DNA of 21,417 nucleotides from an uncultured Sterolibacteriaceae bacterium (GTDB lineage: Bacteria; Pseudomonadota; Gammaproteobacteria; Burkholderiales; Rhodocyclaceae): positions 1-21,417 of the forward strand of contig CALARK010000003.1 of NCBI GenBank assembly GCA_937888595.1. The letters are read 5' to 3'. The position numbers were made by a program, and so were the translations under genes. How positions within the stretch are numbered: the first letter of the stretch is position 1; every line of letters begins with the position of its first letter. Shown here one piece after another: positions 19,949-21,417 of the stretch. The notes beneath the pieces are model-generated. The model did no database searches and was not told where the DNA came from. It saw only the letters and a program-made list of their open reading frames with translations.

Positions 19949-21417
19949 TCAGGCACGCATGAGGTCGGGCGACGCCAGCAGGCTGTTTTCCGCGTTGGCG
20001 GCCAGCTTCGCCAGCGCCTGCACGTCGAGGATGAGGGCGACCTCCCCGGAGCCGAGGATGGTCGAGCCGCCGATGCCGCGCAGGTGCTTGAACAGGCTGC
20101 CGAGCGGCTTGATCACCGTCTGGAACTCGCCCAGCAGCTGGTCGACGACGATGCCCGCCTTCTGGCCACCGACGGAAATCACCACCACGTTCTCGCGGAC
20201 CGGCCGCTCGTCCTGCACCTCGAACAGCTCCCGCAGCCGGACGAACGGCAGCACCTCGCCGCGCAGGTTCAGGTAATTGCGGTCGGCGGCGAGTTCCTGC
20301 AGTTCCAGGCACTCCACGACCATCTCCAGAGGAATCACGTAGGCGGCATCGCCGACGCTGGTGAGGAAGCCGTCGATGATGGCCAGGGTCAGGGGCAGGC
20401 GGATGATGAAGCGCGAGCCGGCGCCCAGCACGGTCCGGACATCGACCGTGCCGCGCAGCGCCTGGATGTTGCGCTTGACCACGTCCATGCCGACGCCCCG
20501 GCCCGACAGGTTGCTGACCTTGTCCGCCGTCGAGAAGCCGGCTTCGAAGATGAGGTTGACGATCTCCTGTTCCGTCAGCACCTGGCCCGGCTGGATCAGG
20601 CCGCGCTCCAGCGCCTTGGCCTGGATCTTGTCGGCGTTGAGGCCGCCGCCGTCATCGACGACTTCGATGACGATGCTGCCGGAGTCGTGGAAGGCGTTGA
20701 GCTCGACTCGGCCTTTCGCCGGCTTGCCGGCGGCTTCGCGACCCGCGGCCGGCTCGATGCCGTGGTCCATGGCGTTCCGGACCAGGTGCATGAGCGGGTC
20801 GCCGATCTTCTCGACCACCGATTTGTCCAGTTCGGTCTCGGCGCCGCTGATGACGAGCTCGATGTCCTTGCCGAGTTCCTTGGAGACGTCGCGGACCACC
20901 CGGTTGAAGCGGTTGAAGGTTTCGCCGATCTGCACCATCCGCAGCTGCAGGGCGGAGTCGCGGATGTTCTCGACCAGGCGCGAGAGCACCGAGGTGGCTT
21001 CGACGAGGTTGCCCTGACCGCTCTTCTGGGCCAGCAGGTTGGCGCTGGCCCCGGCGATGACCAGCTCGCCGACCAGGTCGATGAGCTGGTCGAGCTTGTC
21101 GGCCTGCACCCGGATCAGCCGCGCCTCGGCCGTCTTCTTCTCCGCCACCTGCTTCTGCTTGGCCGCCGCGGCTTCGACGAGCTCGGGCTGGACCATCTTC
21201 TTGCCGACGAGGATTTCGCCGAGCTGCGGTGCCGTCTGCTCGGTGGCCTCGGCGATCCGGACGGCCGCCTGCTGGCGGCGCAATCCCTGGTCGAGTTCTT
21301 CCTGCGTCAAGGCGCCGGACTTAACGAGGATCTCGCCGAGCCGCATGGATTCTTCGGGCAGGTGCTCGATGAGGGCGAGGTAGTCGCCGACCTTGCTGTT
21401 GGGCGGCAGGATGTGCA
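19949..21417 (-). CDS. cheA: Chemotaxis histidine kinase CheA (5' end beyond the window)
   Basis: The C-terminal 488 or so residues of CheA are visible; the frame stays open to the window edge (HILPPNSKVGDYLALIEHL), so the HPt (P1) domain and its phospho-histidine are outside. After a linker, the P3 dimerisation helices begin RLIRVQADKLDQLIDLVGEL. The P4 ATPase has N-box HLVRNAMDHGIE, G1 VVDDGGGL, F-box FEAGFST and G2 GRGVGMDVV. The P5 CheW-like domain has YVIPLEMVVECLEL and LNLRGEVLPFVRL. CheA phosphorylates CheY and CheB under receptor control. An unusual linker just before P3 holds RLGEILVKSGALTQEELDQG and a second, weaker LGEILV copy, like MshEN-type motifs. The Met at 21346 is internal, not the start. 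It is the first gene of the operon seen here. Confidence 0.96.
   Translation of the reverse strand, partial: HILPPNSKVGDYLALIEHLPEESMRLGEILVKSGALTQEELDQGLRRQQAAVRIAEATEQTAPQLGEILVGKKMVQPELVEAAAAKQKQVAEKKTAEARLIRVQADKLDQLIDLVGELVIAGASANLLAQKSGQGNLVEATSVLSRLVENIRDSALQLRMVQIGETFNRFNRVVRDVSKELGKDIELVISGAETELDKSVVEKIGDPLMHLVRNAMDHGIEPAAGREAAGKPAKGRVELNAFHDSGSIVIEVVDDGGGLNADKIQAKALERGLIQPGQVLTEQEIVNLIFEAGFSTADKVSNLSGRGVGMDVVKRNIQALRGTVDVRTVLGAGSRFIIRLPLTLAIIDGFLTSVGDAAYVIPLEMVVECLELQELAADRNYLNLRGEVLPFVRLRELFEVQDERPVRENVVVISVGGQKAGIVVDQLLGEFQTVIKPLGSLFKHLRGIGGSTILGSGEVALILDVQALAKLAANAENSLLASPDLMRA

Noticed and set aside
1..21417. CRISPR arrays, tRNA or rRNA genes, phage integrase, toxin-antitoxin pairs
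   Set aside because: Looked for and not seen; the only repeats are the dispersed 26-mer and the receptor duplication, without regular spacing.
21346..21417. ATG at 21346 as the start of a short CheA
   Set aside because: The frame continues open to the window edge with protein-like sequence, and there is no ribosome binding site before this ATG, so the gene is cut by the window.

Overview
The window is about two thirds G+C and is packed with signal-transduction genes. The gene types (YaeQ, hybrid kinases with HPt modules, a NIT-domain chemoreceptor, a GGDEF-EAL protein, a cheA-mcp-cheW operon) suggest a free-living betaproteobacterium, most likely a Rhodocyclales/Azoarcus-Thauera-type organism. 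That placement is inference from style, not from a marker gene.

Layout. Bases 1-55 hold the last codons of an unidentified plus-strand gene, followed by a clear intrinsic terminator. Bases 174-2353 are a compact minus-strand operon, read right to left: a 40-residue single-helix small protein, a class-V aminotransferase, a 103-residue membrane protein with a TTG start, and yaeQ. Divergent from it at 2440 is a WYL-domain regulator. A membrane hybrid histidine kinase (3510-6719, plus) faces a soluble hybrid kinase (6826-9213, minus), which is preceded by a STAS-domain gene (9303-9608, minus). Divergent from STAS is a third hybrid kinase (9754-12168, plus), translationally coupled by ATGA to a response regulator with an unusual output domain (12165-13151). 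From 21417 back to 13115 the minus strand is one operon: cheA (5' end outside the window), a four-helix-bundle chemoreceptor, cheW, a NIT-domain chemoreceptor, and a membrane PAS-GGDEF-EAL protein. Its end overlaps the response-regulator gene tail to tail.

How they work together. The che genes form an alternative chemosensory array (two receptors, CheW, CheA); CheY, CheR and CheB are not in the window. The GGDEF-EAL gene at the end of the operon suggests output to cyclic di-GMP. The three hybrid kinases each carry receiver and HPt modules, so they are phosphorelay proteins; only one has an adjacent stand-alone response regulator.

Most notable. (1) A roughly 26-bp G+C-rich sequence recurs five times, always in a linker, at the C-terminus or just downstream of a signalling or regulatory gene, and in the three in-frame cases it encodes KVGAG(G/R)TA. 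(2) A 674-bp perfect direct repeat is shared by the two chemoreceptor genes, and one edge coincides with that 26-bp sequence. (3) The response regulator has a non-canonical C-terminal domain. (4) CheA carries a motif resembling the cyclic-di-GMP-binding MshEN motif. No tRNA, rRNA, CRISPR array, insertion sequence or integrase was seen.
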